From assembly GCF_900103955.1 (NCBI RefSeq), contig NZ_FNIL01000007.1:1-64000 (forward strand): 64,000 nt of DNA, given 5' to 3'. Position numbers and translations under genes: made by a program. Source of the DNA: Alkalicoccus daliensis (GTDB taxonomy: Bacteria; Bacillota; Bacilli; Bacillales; Salisediminibacteriaceae). The notes beneath the pieces were generated by a model. The model did no database searches. It was not told the origin of the DNA and saw nothing but the letters and a program-made list of their open reading frames with translations. Below are positions 16,960 to 25,124 of the stretch, piece by piece (within the stretch, counting starts at the first letter, position 1; each line of letters begins with the position of its first letter).

Positions 16960-18675
16960 TTATTTTTCCATTGTTGAAAGGTCGCCTGTAGGAAGATCTA
17001 ATTCCCAGGCTTTCAGAACGCGGCGCATAATTTTACCACTGCGCGTTTTGGGCAGAGAATCTCTGAATTCAATTTCACGCGGTGCAGCATGTCCAGCCAG
17101 TTCTTTTTTTACGAAAGAACGAATTTCTTCCTGCAGCTCCTCATTCTCTTCGTAGCCGTCTCTTAAGGAAATAAATGCCTTAATTATTTCACCGCGGACT
17201 TCATCAGGTTTGCCTATGACTCCAGCTTCTGCAACTGCCGGGTGCTCCAGCAGTTTGCTTTCAATCTCAAATGGGCCAACGCGTTCACCTGCTGTCATAA
17301 TCACGTCGTCAATTCTTCCCTGGAACCAGAAGTAGCCTTCTTCATCCATATAGGCGGAGTCACCGGAAACATACCAGTCACCTCCAAGAAAATAGGAATT
17401 AAACTTTTCAGGACGATTCCAAATTGTTTTCATCATGGAAGGCCATCCTTTTTTAATCGCAAGATTTCCCATACTGTTCGGAGGAAGCACCTTTCCTTCA
17501 TCATCCACGATTGCTGCTTCCACCCCAGGGATTGGTTTTCCCATGGAGCCTGGTTTAATATCCATGGAAGGGTAGTTGCAGATGAGCATTGCTCCGGTTT
17601 CTGTCATCCACCATGTATCGTGAATGCGGTGATTCATCGCGTCCATGCCCCAGCGGATAACTTCCGGATTCAGCGGTTCTCCGACACTCAGCACATGGCG
17701 CAGGGAGGAAAGATCATATTTCTTAAGAAGCTCATCTCCGGCCCCCATGAGCATCCGGAAAGCAGTAGGAGCGCTGTACCAGACTGTCACTTTATAACGT
17801 TCCAAAGTCTGGTACCAGTCGTCCGGGCTGAAACGGCCGCCGCGGATAACGTTGGTTACCCCTGCAAGCCAGGGAGCGAAAATACCGTAGGAAGTGCCCG
17901 TGACCCAGCCGGGATCTGCCGTGCACCAGTAAACATCTTCATCTTTTAAGTCCAGGACCCATTTGGCAGTCTGGTAATGCTGGATCATTGCATTATGAAC
18001 GTGTAAAACTCCCTTTGGCTTTCCAGTCGATCCCGATGTATAATGAAGAATCATACCGTCTTCTCGGTCCACCCACTCTATATCGAGGGAAGGAGATGCC
18101 TGCTGGAAACGGGTTAGAAAATCAACCTTTTGCTCGTCTTCTTCAATGTTTTCGCCGACAAGTACGAGCTTTTGAAGTTCCGGAAGCTCATCCACCGGTA
18201 CACGCCCGACAAGTTCCGGTGTGGTGACAAGTACTTTTGCACCGCTGTCTTCGAGGCGGTCTTTTACCGCTCCTTCCATAAATGCTTCGAAGAGGGGACC
18301 GGCGATTGCGCCGAGCTTCAGCGTGCCGAGAAGTGCAAAATACAACTCCGGAGAGCGGGGCATGAAAATAAATACACGGTCTCCTTTTGAGACGCCAATG
18401 TCCTGAAGCACTCTTCCTGCTTTATCTGAAGCTTCTTTCATTTCCTGATAGGAATACTTTTCGTCTCTCTTGGCATCTGAGTAATAAAGTGCAATTTTAT
18501 CTTTATTTCCTGATTCGGCATGGCGGTCAATTGCTTCATAGGCAATATTTACTTTTCCGGTGTTATACCAGGAAAACTGTTTTTCCACCTGACTCCAGTC
18601 GAACTCGGAAGCTGATGACTCGTAATTTGCTAAATTGTGCTCACCGTTTGACGATTTAATTACTGATGAATTCAT
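16960..18675 (-). CDS. acsA: Acetate--CoA ligase (acetyl-CoA synthetase)
   Basis: The 571-aa product is an ANL-superfamily acyl-CoA synthetase. It has the P-loop 'ILHYTSGSTGKPKGVLHVH', A5 motif 'DTWWMTETG', A7 'YVSGDSAYMDEEGYFWFQGR', and the A10 Lys in 'KTRSGKIMRRVLK', which is the acetylation site in Acs enzymes. The length equals B. subtilis AcsA (572). The start was set at 18675, where AAGGAGG precedes ATG; an upstream in-frame codon at 18771 would add 32 residues of uncharacteristic sequence. It activates acetate to acetyl-CoA. A cre-like site lies upstream, so glucose repression by CcpA is likely. Confidence 0.96.
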   Translation of the reverse strand: MNSSVIKSSNGEHNLANYESSASEFDWSQVEKQFSWYNTGKVNIAYEAIDRHAESGNKDKIALYYSDAKRDEKYSYQEMKEASDKAGRVLQDIGVSKGDRVFIFMPRSPELYFALLGTLKLGAIAGPLFEAFMEGAVKDRLEDSGAKVLVTTPELVGRVPVDELPELQKLVLVGENIEEDEQKVDFLTRFQQASPSLDIEWVDREDGMILHYTSGSTGKPKGVLHVHNAMIQHYQTAKWVLDLKDEDVYWCTADPGWVTGTSYGIFAPWLAGVTNVIRGGRFSPDDWYQTLERYKVTVWYSAPTAFRMLMGAGDELLKKYDLSSLRHVLSVGEPLNPEVIRWGMDAMNHRIHDTWWMTETGAMLICNYPSMDIKPGSMGKPIPGVEAAIVDDEGKVLPPNSMGNLAIKKGWPSMMKTIWNRPEKFNSYFLGGDWYVSGDSAYMDEEGYFWFQGRIDDVIMTAGERVGPFEIESKLLEHPAVAEAGVIGKPDEVRGEIIKAFISLRDGYEENEELQEEIRSFVKKELAGHAAPREIEFRDSLPKTRSGKIMRRVLKAWELDLPTGDLSTMEK

Positions 18676-18719
18676 GTGAAATGGCCTCCTTAGGTCACTT
18701 ATAAATTTTTGATTTAAAA

Positions 18720-18733
18720 TTGAAGCGCTTACA
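18720..18733. promoter_or_regulatory. cre-like CcpA site upstream of acsA
   Basis: TTGAAGCGCTTACA matches the catabolite-responsive element TGNNARCGNWWWCA at all but one position, with the palindromic AAGCGCTT core. It lies 45 nt before the acsA start, within the 5' leader. B. subtilis acsA is CcpA-repressed. Confidence 0.65.
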
Positions 18734-18783
18734 AAAATGCGTTGAAGACTCTGTAATTCTGTACACAACAAGCTTTAACAAAG

Positions 18784-18801
18784 CTCTGTATAATTACAGA
18801 G
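18784..18801. promoter_or_regulatory. Palindrome CTCTGTA-TAAT-TACAGAG in the acsA / LytTR intergenic region
   Basis: A perfect 7-bp inverted repeat around TAAT. The half site CTCTGTA occurs again in direct orientation at 18749-18755, 35 bp away. Being between the divergent acsA and the LytTR-type regulator genes, it is a candidate operator. The binding protein is unknown. Confidence 0.5.
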
Positions 18802-18970
18802 AATATAATTAAATCCCTCATATATTTTTTAGATTGGGGAATATACTAAAGTGTAAAATTAATTCACAAATTTGTCACAAATTAATGATAGATAGTAAAT
18901 AATCTGGATGGAAGAAAAATAATTGCGATTAATAGAAAGATTCAGAATATATAAAAAGGAGTGAAAAGCA

Positions 18971-19633
18971 ATGGATACGAAGATCATGCAGCAATTCTCA
19001 TCCTTTATTGAAGACTGGGTGCCGAAAGAAGCGTCAATTGCAATAGCAAGCAAAGATAAATATATTTCTTACAGACCCGGGGCGCACGATATCCATATCA
19101 GCCAGGGACAGCCAATACCGGCAGGGAGTATTACGCAGCAGGTATACGCATCAAAACACAAGATAGAGTCACTCGTGGATAAATCCGTATTCGGACTGCC
19201 TTATTATGGGGTGGGGTATCCAATTGAAGACGCAGACAGTGGTTTTACCGGCGCAATTACGATCATTCTGCCACCGGAATATGCAGTAGCACCGCAGGAA
19301 CCGATCAGTTATATTGCCGGGCGTCTGGAAGATCTATGGATTCCTATTAAGGTGGAAGATGTATGCTTTGTAGAAAGTAATCAAAAAAAGACACTCATCT
19401 ATACAGCAGATGAATGCTACCAGTCAAAACATTCCTTGAAAATCCTTGAGCAGCAGCTTTCCAATTCTTTCATCCGGATTCACCGATCTTATATCGTAAA
19501 CATTGCTTCGATCAGACACTTTTCACGTGACATTGCCTCTAATTTAATAGTCACGATGAAAGAGCCGGCAGATACTGAACTGCTTGTCAGCCAGAGTTAT
19601 ATGAAAACTGTAAGGGAGAAATTGGGGTTTTAG
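18971..19633 (+). CDS. LytTR-domain transcriptional regulator, divergent from acsA
   Basis: The 220-aa protein lacks a receiver domain. Residues 1-115 form a PAS/GAF-like sensor region ('WVPKEASIAIASKDKYISYR', 'GLPYYGVGYPIED'), and residues ~120-220 are a LytTR DNA-binding domain ('VCFVESNQKKTLIYT', 'SFIRIHRSYIVNIASIRHF'). The ribosome binding site AAGGAGTG precedes ATG 18971. Its divergent position from acsA and the OFA transporter suggests that it controls acetate or monocarboxylate use and that the N-terminal part senses a metabolite. Its site has not been identified, though a CTCTGTA palindrome lies between the genes. Confidence 0.87.
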   Translation: MDTKIMQQFSSFIEDWVPKEASIAIASKDKYISYRPGAHDIHISQGQPIPAGSITQQVYASKHKIESLVDKSVFGLPYYGVGYPIEDADSGFTGAITIILPPEYAVAPQEPISYIAGRLEDLWIPIKVEDVCFVESNQKKTLIYTADECYQSKHSLKILEQQLSNSFIRIHRSYIVNIASIRHFSRDIASNLIVTMKEPADTELLVSQSYMKTVREKLGF

Positions 19634-19764
19634 AATTGAATGGACTTGCTGAGTTCAAAAATATGTTTTTATGCGATAGATATGTGCTGCATAATAGGCG
19701 GACACTCTCCATAGAGATTCTTTTAACTACCATGAAAACTAATTTCTTTTATGAATAAAGAAAG

Positions 19765-20040
19765 TTCTTATTGCTGTTTCACTGCCGGCGGATGCTTGCT
19801 GGAGGGCTGGTTCTCGACTAATTTCTCCGGCGCTTCGAGCCATCGAAAAGGATTCTTGAACGGCGCTGGTTCACGTCCCCGCCTTCGTTGCCCAGCAATA
19901 GTATTTTCATCGTCTATGATGCATATATTTATTTTGCATGGGTGAATAATTCTTTTATTGTTGGCTCTGTTAAAGACTAGTGTTGATATAAGAAAGGTAC
20001 GCCTAAGGCTCTCCGAAAGTGAAGCAGCAGTATTACTTCT
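19765..20040. repeat. Dispersed non-coding repeat, family B (copy 1)
   Basis: The gap 19634-20151 has no credible gene. It contains an element starting with CTGTTTCACT and ending with AGTGAAGCAG near 20022-20031, that is, imperfect terminal inverted repeats (ATTGCTGTTTCACT against ACTGCTGCTTCACT). Internal blocks TTCTCGACTAATTTCTC, CCTTCGTTG..CAGCA and TGTTGATATAAGAAAGGTACG recur in copy 2 at 23893-24340. Frames crossing it lack ribosome binding sites. Confidence 0.7.
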
Positions 20041-20151
20041 TTTTAGCGGAACTTTTATTTTCAAGGTAGCTTTATTGTTAAGCGCGGGTAGATTGAATTT
20101 TTCAGAAATGCATGAATTATTAAAGGGAAATCATTCATTTTACAGTTAAAC

Positions 20152-20196
20152 AAAAAAACGATACGTTCTCTCATGAAAATGAGGATTCGTATCGTT
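20152..20196 (-). terminator. Terminator of the minus-strand tRNA-Ala gene
   Basis: AACGATACG (20157-20165) pairs with CGTATCGTT (20188-20196), with an inner CTCAT/ATGAG stem. On the minus strand seven T follow (A 20152-20158). It ends the tRNA-Ala transcript. Confidence 0.9.
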
Positions 20197-20210
20197 CATT
20201 CATTTATGTA

Positions 20211-20286
20211 TGGTGGAGCATAGCGGGATCGAACCGCTGACCTCTTGGCTGCCAGCCAAGCGCTCTCCCAGCTGAGCTAATGCCCC
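20211..20286 (-). tRNA. tRNA-Ala(GGC)
   Basis: On the minus strand: acceptor GGGGCAT/ATGCTCC, anticodon loop CTGGCAG (anticodon GGC), T-loop TTCGATC and encoded CCA. It is a lone tRNA outside the rRNA-linked cluster, with its own terminator downstream. Confidence 0.97.
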
Positions 20287-20402
20287 TCTTTTTTGCTACA
20301 TTTCGGATTATACACGAAAAAGAATAGCACGTGCAAGCAATTTTTTTGCTTTATGCTGCTGAAATGAGATAAAGATATTTTTACCGGGTGAAATCATAAA
20401 AG

Positions 20403-20432
20403 AAAAAAAGAAACGGTGATAACCACCGTTTC
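20403..20432 (-). terminator. Terminator of the 20445 gene
   Basis: GAAACGGTG/CACCGTTTC (9 bp, 5-nt loop), followed on the minus strand by seven T (A 20403-20409). Confidence 0.92.
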
Positions 20433-20444
20433 TCCAAAAAAGTA

Positions 20445-20696
20445 TTAACCATATTTTTTCTTTAAAATCGTTTCTGCTTTTACTCTTAAAAACTCATCAA
20501 AATCTTCTGGATCTTCTACCTTTTGGCTTAAAAGCGTTTTTGCTGTGTTGATAAACTCTTCTCCCCGCCTTTCGATGGTAACAGCAAATGATGTAGCATC
20601 TGCCGGCTGGACTTCGAACACTACCGTACCTTTTTCGGGAGAAATCATGTTGCTGTCAGTTTCTTCTACTTTTACGTTTCCATAATGATAAATCAT
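20445..20696 (-). CDS. Small cytoplasmic protein of unknown function
   Basis: The 83-aa acidic protein reads 'MIYHYGNVKVEETDS...' and ends in a helical segment 'EDPEDFDEFLRVKAETILKKKYG'. No signal peptide or membrane segment is seen, and no family was recognised. The start was placed at 20696 (ATG); AAGGAG lies 11 nt upstream and a GTG 6 nt earlier is also possible. It has a strong terminator downstream. Confidence 0.7.
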   Translation of the reverse strand: MIYHYGNVKVEETDSNMISPEKGTVVFEVQPADATSFAVTIERRGEEFINTAKTLLSQKVEDPEDFDEFLRVKAETILKKKYG

Positions 20697-20981
20697 TTGC
20701 ACAAACACTCCTTTGGAAAATTTCCACTGTTTTATCAAACTGGGGAACAGAAAGCTAAAAGCGGTTTTTACTTCATAAGCTTTTTAGAAGAAGAGTGATT
20801 ATAAGTTATCTTATAAACTGCGTTTACCTTTCATTTTCCTATTCTCAGAAGAATAAACATTGAATTTTAAAAGTGCATGTTAAGACTCACAACTTTTAAG
20901 CAATAGAAACTATTGAGTTTGCTTTTTAGATATTAAAAAGTGTACGGCAGCTTAACAAAGCAGCAGTATCCAAGCTGGGTG

Positions 20982-21140
20982 CTAAAATATTACAAATAAT
21001 ACATACCAGGCGACTCCGGCTACCATAGAAGCAGCCAGGCCTGATACCACATTTTCTTTCACCAGTTTCTTATGTTTTATATAATCAAATATCGTCCATC
21101 CGATAAACATAGTTACAGCGAAAATCAGTGCACCAATCAT
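20982..21140 (-). CDS. Small two-span membrane protein (52 aa)
   Basis: A short frame beginning ATG at 21140, preceded by AAGGAG, encodes 52 residues. Two hydrophobic segments ('GALIFAVTMFIGWTIFDYI' and 'GLAASMVAGVAWYVLFVIF') flank a basic loop 'KHKKLVKE'. The ribosome binding site, the length of the open frame and the membrane pattern support a real gene. No family was recognised. It lies in an otherwise empty gap (20697-21344). Confidence 0.65.
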   Translation of the reverse strand: MIGALIFAVTMFIGWTIFDYIKHKKLVKENVVSGLAASMVAGVAWYVLFVIF

Positions 21141-21344
21141 CCTGCCAGCTCCTTTACTAATAAAACATTTCCCTTCCTATCCTATCAAAATCCGCAGAGA
21201 AAGAATAGAAGCTGATTCCTGATATAATAGTAATCATATGACGTCACATGAAAAAATAAAGCAATCTGGAGCCTGACACTAAATACTATATCTTGCGAGG
21301 AGAGAAGAAGATGATACTTTACCATAGGTTTTTAAATCAGGGAG

Positions 21345-21956
21345 GTGGGAGCAATCGGAAAGGTGTTCGCAAAATTATATGATCCGCTTATGAAGCCGCT
21401 GGATATTATCCTCATTTATAAAGTCAGGAACAGGCTGCTGCAAAAAGCATATGGAGAAGTACTGGAGATTGGTTCCGGTACAGGATTGAACTTCCCACAT
21501 TATCCTTCAGCAGCAGAACAGATAACAGCAATCGAGCCGCAGCGGAAACTGCGGGACAAGTCACTCCCAAGAGCGATCCGGGCAGGTAACAGCATAACCG
21601 TGCACGAAGGAATCGCAGAAGCGCTGCCTTATCCGGATAACAGCTTTGATACAGTCGTAAATACGCTCGTTTTCTGCACGATTCCCGAACCCGAAAAAGC
21701 AATGAAAGAAATTGTAAGAACTGTAAAGCCGGGGGGGACAGTGCTGTTTTATGAGCATGTCCAGCCAAAGAATGAAGTGATGAGAGCGGTATTTAACAAA
21801 GCAACTCCTTTATGGAAACGTATATGTGATGGATGTCATTTAAACCGTGATACGGAAACGTTAATACGCAATTCCCCGCTGGAAATTGTTGAAAAGCAGG
21901 CTTCCTTAAATGAAATTTTTATTGAAATCACCGCGAAACTTCCCACGGAGTTGTAA
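21345..21956 (+). CDS. Class I SAM-dependent methyltransferase
   Basis: The 203-aa protein has a methyltransferase fold: motif I 'EVLEIGSGTGLNFPHYP', the acidic post-I region 'ITAIEP', 'ALPYPDNSFDTVVNTLVFC' and 'VRTVKPGGTVLFYEHV'. It resembles the UbiE/phospholipid N-methyltransferase-like group. The start is unclear. GTG 21345 overlaps the ribosome binding site GGAGG (21341-21345), whereas the ideally spaced codon is ATC at 21354, where homologues typically begin 'MGK.FA'. The substrate is unknown. UbiD follows 80 nt downstream on the same strand. Confidence 0.85.
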   Translation: MGAIGKVFAKLYDPLMKPLDIILIYKVRNRLLQKAYGEVLEIGSGTGLNFPHYPSAAEQITAIEPQRKLRDKSLPRAIRAGNSITVHEGIAEALPYPDNSFDTVVNTLVFCTIPEPEKAMKEIVRTVKPGGTVLFYEHVQPKNEVMRAVFNKATPLWKRICDGCHLNRDTETLIRNSPLEIVEKQASLNEIFIEITAKLPTEL

Positions 21957-22036
21957 CAATTTTGTCAGAGGAACAGCATTGACTTCATCAAAAACCTGCG
22001 CAACACTGAGAGAAAGCGGAAAGAAAGGATGATTTG

Positions 22037-23857
22037 GTGATATATCAAAGTCTGGAAGAGGCAGTGCTTGATTTGGAAAAGCATGGTCATTTAATACGTA
22101 TTAAAGAAGAAATAGATCCGGATAAAGAAATGGCGGCCCTGCACCTGCGTGTTCATGAAGCAGGAGGTCCGGCCCTGCTGTTTGAAAACGTGAAAGGCTC
22201 CAGTTTTCCGGCGGTTTCGAATGTATTTGGCACCCTGGAAAGAAGTAAATTTTTATTCCGTTCTACACTGGAAAGCGTGCAGAAAGTCATGGAAGTGCGC
22301 AATGATCCCGGAACTGCTTTAAAAAAACCGTGGCAGCATATCAGCGCAGGATTTGCGGCAACGAATGCGCTCCCGTTAAAACGAAAGTTACTGGAGCCGG
22401 TGGGGAAGCAGCAGATAAATATTTCTGATCTTCCGTTAATCAAGCACTGGCCGGAGGACGGCGGCGCATTTGTGACACTCCCGCAGGTATACACAGAAGA
22501 TCCGGAAAAGCCGGGGATTATGAATGCAAACCTCGGCATGTACAGAGTGCAGCTGAGCGGGAATGACTATAAGTTAAATGAAGAGATTGGCATGCATTAC
22601 CAGATCCACCGGGGCATCGGAGTGCACCAGTCAAAAGCTGTAGCCAAAGGAGAGCCGCTGAAAGTAAGTATTTTTATCGGCGGGCCACCTTCACACACGC
22701 TTTCTGCAGTTATGCCGCTGCCTGAAGGCCTCAGTGAGATGACGTTTGCGGGACTGCTTGCAGGAAGGCGTTTCCGGTACAGCTACGATAAGGAAGGTTT
22801 TGCAGTAAGCAATGACGCGGATTTTGTCATCACCGGAGAGATATATCCGGACGAAACAAAGCCGGAAGGTCCTTTTGGGGACCACTTGGGTTATTACAGT
22901 CTGACACACGAATTTCCGTTAATGCGGGTGAAAAATGTTTACGCGCGTGAAAATGCGATCTGGCCGTTTACTGTCGTCGGCAGGCCGCCGCAGGAGGATA
23001 CTGCTTTTGGAGCGATGATTCATGAACTGACAGGGGATGCGGTGCGGCAGGAAATTCCCGGTGTTCAGGAAGTGCATGCAGTGGATGCAGCAGGTGTTCA
23101 TCCGCTTCTGTTTGCTGTCGGAAAAGAGCGCTACACTCCCTATCAGGAGACGAAACGCCCGGCCGAGCTGTTGACGATAGCCAATAGAATCCTTGGTACA
23201 GGACAGCTGAGCCTTGCAAAATATCTTTTTATTACGGCGGGCGAAAATGTTACTACCCACAAAGAAGAAGAATTTTTAACATATGTGCTGGAAAGAATTC
23301 AGCTGCAGCGTGATCTGCATTTTCAAACAGAAACTACGATTGATACGCTGGACTATTCCGGAACGGGACTGAATACAGGAAGCAAGGTAATCGCAGCTGC
23401 TTATGGAGATAAGATTCGCGACCTCTGCACCTCGGTGCCTGCGCAGTTTGAAAGAGTAGCAGGAATAAAGAAATCCAGACTGGTAATGCCGGGTGTAGTC
23501 GCTTTGGAAATGGAGGAGTATGCAGACGCTCAGGATGCGGAAGCACTCAGCCGGAGGCTTTCTGAAAAAGGCAGCGATGAAACTGCCCCTATGCTGATTC
23601 TGTGTGACGATGCAGAGTTTCTGAGTAAGAGTATTTCCAACTTTTTATGGGCGGCCTTTACGAGAAGCAACCCTTCCCACGACATCCATGGGGTGAACGA
23701 AACCTTTAAGCATAAACACTGGGGATGCGATCAGCTGATTATTGATGCCCGGCGCAAACCTCATCATGCTCCGCCGTTAATAAAGGATGAAGTCGTGGAG
23801 AAAAGCATTGAGCGTTTCTTTGCCCCTGGAGCAAGCCTGGAAGGATATAATTTTTAA
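22037..23857 (+). CDS. UbiD family decarboxylase
   Basis: The 606-aa protein is a prenylated-FMN-dependent UbiD-type decarboxylase. It has 'GGPALLFENVKGSSFPAVSNVFG' at the N-terminus, the central 'VFIGGPPSH'-like metal/prFMN region, 'GEIYPDETKPEGPFGDHLGYYS' (conserved Glu and Asp) and 'PFTVVGRPPQEDTAFG'. GTG 22037 is preferred because AAAGGA lies 7 nt upstream; a TTG one codon earlier is an alternative. It could decarboxylate an aromatic or unsaturated acid, possibly in menaquinone or phenolic acid metabolism. No UbiX flavin prenyltransferase gene is in the window. Confidence 0.93.
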   Translation: MIYQSLEEAVLDLEKHGHLIRIKEEIDPDKEMAALHLRVHEAGGPALLFENVKGSSFPAVSNVFGTLERSKFLFRSTLESVQKVMEVRNDPGTALKKPWQHISAGFAATNALPLKRKLLEPVGKQQINISDLPLIKHWPEDGGAFVTLPQVYTEDPEKPGIMNANLGMYRVQLSGNDYKLNEEIGMHYQIHRGIGVHQSKAVAKGEPLKVSIFIGGPPSHTLSAVMPLPEGLSEMTFAGLLAGRRFRYSYDKEGFAVSNDADFVITGEIYPDETKPEGPFGDHLGYYSLTHEFPLMRVKNVYARENAIWPFTVVGRPPQEDTAFGAMIHELTGDAVRQEIPGVQEVHAVDAAGVHPLLFAVGKERYTPYQETKRPAELLTIANRILGTGQLSLAKYLFITAGENVTTHKEEEFLTYVLERIQLQRDLHFQTETTIDTLDYSGTGLNTGSKVIAAAYGDKIRDLCTSVPAQFERVAGIKKSRLVMPGVVALEMEEYADAQDAEALSRRLSEKGSDETAPMLILCDDAEFLSKSISNFLWAAFTRSNPSHDIHGVNETFKHKHWGCDQLIIDARRKPHHAPPLIKDEVVEKSIERFFAPGASLEGYNF

Positions 23858-23892
23858 GCTGCCTTGAAAATAAAAGTTTTACTAAAAGGAAG

Positions 23893-24340
23893 TAATCATA
23901 CTGTTTCACTTTCGGAGAGGCTTACCCAAGGGCTTGTTCTCGACTAATTTCTCTCCCAGGGCACGGCTTCCATCGATCCACAGACAGCAGGGCAGAGACC
24001 GCCATGCTGTCTTTAAAAACCAGGATCGATTCCGCACGTGCTTCGTGACCAGGCCACTTGGATTCTCCAACGGCGCTCATCCTTTGGGCGTTCTCTCCTT
24101 CGTTACACAGCAGTATTAATTTCATCATTGATGGTGCAAAAGATTTGCATGAGTGTCTCTGTTAATGTTCAGTGTTGATAATAATAGAAGACTTCGCTGC
24201 ATCCAGATATGGCGGTCTTTGGCTTACTTGGATGGGCTGGACGGAACCCTGCTTTCTTAAGGGAAGGGATAGTGTAAGGGTTTCTCCGCGGCAGGCGTGC
24301 TTTTCTTATATCAACATCAGACGTAACAAAACATTATTTT
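23893..24340. repeat. Dispersed non-coding repeat, family B (copy 2, longer)
   Basis: The gap 23858-24429 holds a second copy of the family seen near 19765-20040. Shared blocks: CTGTTTCACT (23902), TTCTCGACTAATTTCTC (about 23937-23953), CCAACGGCGCT, CCTTCGTTA..CAGCAGTATT, TTTGCATG and CTCTGTTAA..GTGTTGATA. A further arm (about 24290-24320) carries the TGTTGATATAAGAAA..CACGCCTGCCG motif in inverted orientation. Reading frames inside lack ribosome binding sites. Confidence 0.7.
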
Positions 24341-24429
24341 CAAAGCAACCAAATGAAAAAGACGCAAAATACAAAGCTCTCTGATACTATGAATCATGAT
24401 ATACAGGTTTGAAAAAGGAGGAAGATTAT

Positions 24430-24945
24430 TTGAAACAACTATTACTCTTTATTACTTTGGCAATCATAGCAGCAGGCTGCGGTACAAATAATGAGGAAAC
24501 AACCGGTTATGATCCGGAAGATTATTCTATTGAATTAACGAGCACCAGCGGGGAAGAAGTGGAAGTCTTTACTGAAGACAGAGCCGACATATATTTTTAC
24601 TTCACAGGATCCACCTGACAAGTCTGTATCTCTCAGCTAGTTGAGCTGAACGAAGTGCAGGATGAAATTGAAGAATTGGGGTATACGCTCTATGGAATCA
24701 GCCGTGACACACCGGAGAATCATCAAGGCTTAATTGAGCAGCATGATTTAGGGTATGAGCTCTTATCTGATGCGCAGCTGGAAGTTGGTCTCGCTCACGA
24801 TTTTGTTGAAGAGGAAGAACAGATCATTTACCGCGGCTACATCGCAGTGCAGCCGGAGAGCGGGGAAATGACAAGAGAAGTAGATTACCTGGCCGGTGAA
24901 AATAGTGACGAAGTGCTGGAAGTTTTGGAAAATATGAACCCATAA
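24430..24945 (+). CDS. Peroxiredoxin-like lipoprotein with in-frame UGA, probable selenoprotein
   Basis: Read through the TGA at 24616-24618, this frame encodes 171 residues. TTG 24430 follows AAGGAGG with 8-nt spacing. A lipoprotein signal ends in the lipobox 'AAGC' (Cys17). The rest is an AhpC/TSA (peroxiredoxin-like) thioredoxin fold: 'IYFYFTGST-U-QVCISQLVEL', then 'GYTLYGISRDTPENHQGL' and 'YELLSDAQLEVGLAHDF'. The UGA falls exactly where related proteins have the first Cys of a CxxC redox motif, giving UxxC (U63, C66). A hairpin with GU in its loop lies 14-31 nt downstream. Without readthrough both halves would be useless: the first lacks the active site, the second lacks a start. The alternative is a recent Cys-to-stop mutation. 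Selenocysteine machinery is not in the window. Confidence 0.8.
24633..24649 (+). promoter_or_regulatory. Bacterial SECIS-like hairpin
   Basis: TCAGCT (24633-24638) pairs perfectly with AGCTGA (24644-24649) around the loop AGTTG. The loop carries the GU (24640-24641) required for SelB recognition, 21 nt after the UGA, within the 16-37 nt range known for bacterial SECIS elements. It is inside the coding frame, as expected. Confidence 0.72.
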
Positions 24946-24966
24946 ATATTAAAGAATAATAAAAAG

Positions 24967-24998
24967 TGCTGAAGAGAGCTTTCTCTCAGCATTTTTTT
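24967..24998 (+). terminator. Terminator of the selenoprotein-like gene
   Basis: TGCTGA..AGAGA pairs with TCTC..TCAGCA (one bulge) and is followed by seven T. Confidence 0.88.
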
Positions 24999-25124
24999 GT
25001 GAACTGTGTGGAGATGTGGATTATTATATGGGTAATCTGTTTACTTAAAATGAAATTCAAAATTGTTTGGGAATTCTCTGGAACGGGAATGTGTACCTAG
25101 AGAAAATTAAAAGGAGTGAAGCAA

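Noticed and set aside
19768-20064. 98-codon minus-strand frame
   Set aside because: Covers a family B repeat; no ribosome binding site.
24409-24618. Reading the lipoprotein start as a separate 69-aa gene ending at the UGA, and 24655-24945 as a second gene
   Set aside because: Both are in one frame, the first lacks the active site and the second has no ribosome binding site; one gene with UGA read as Sec explains all.
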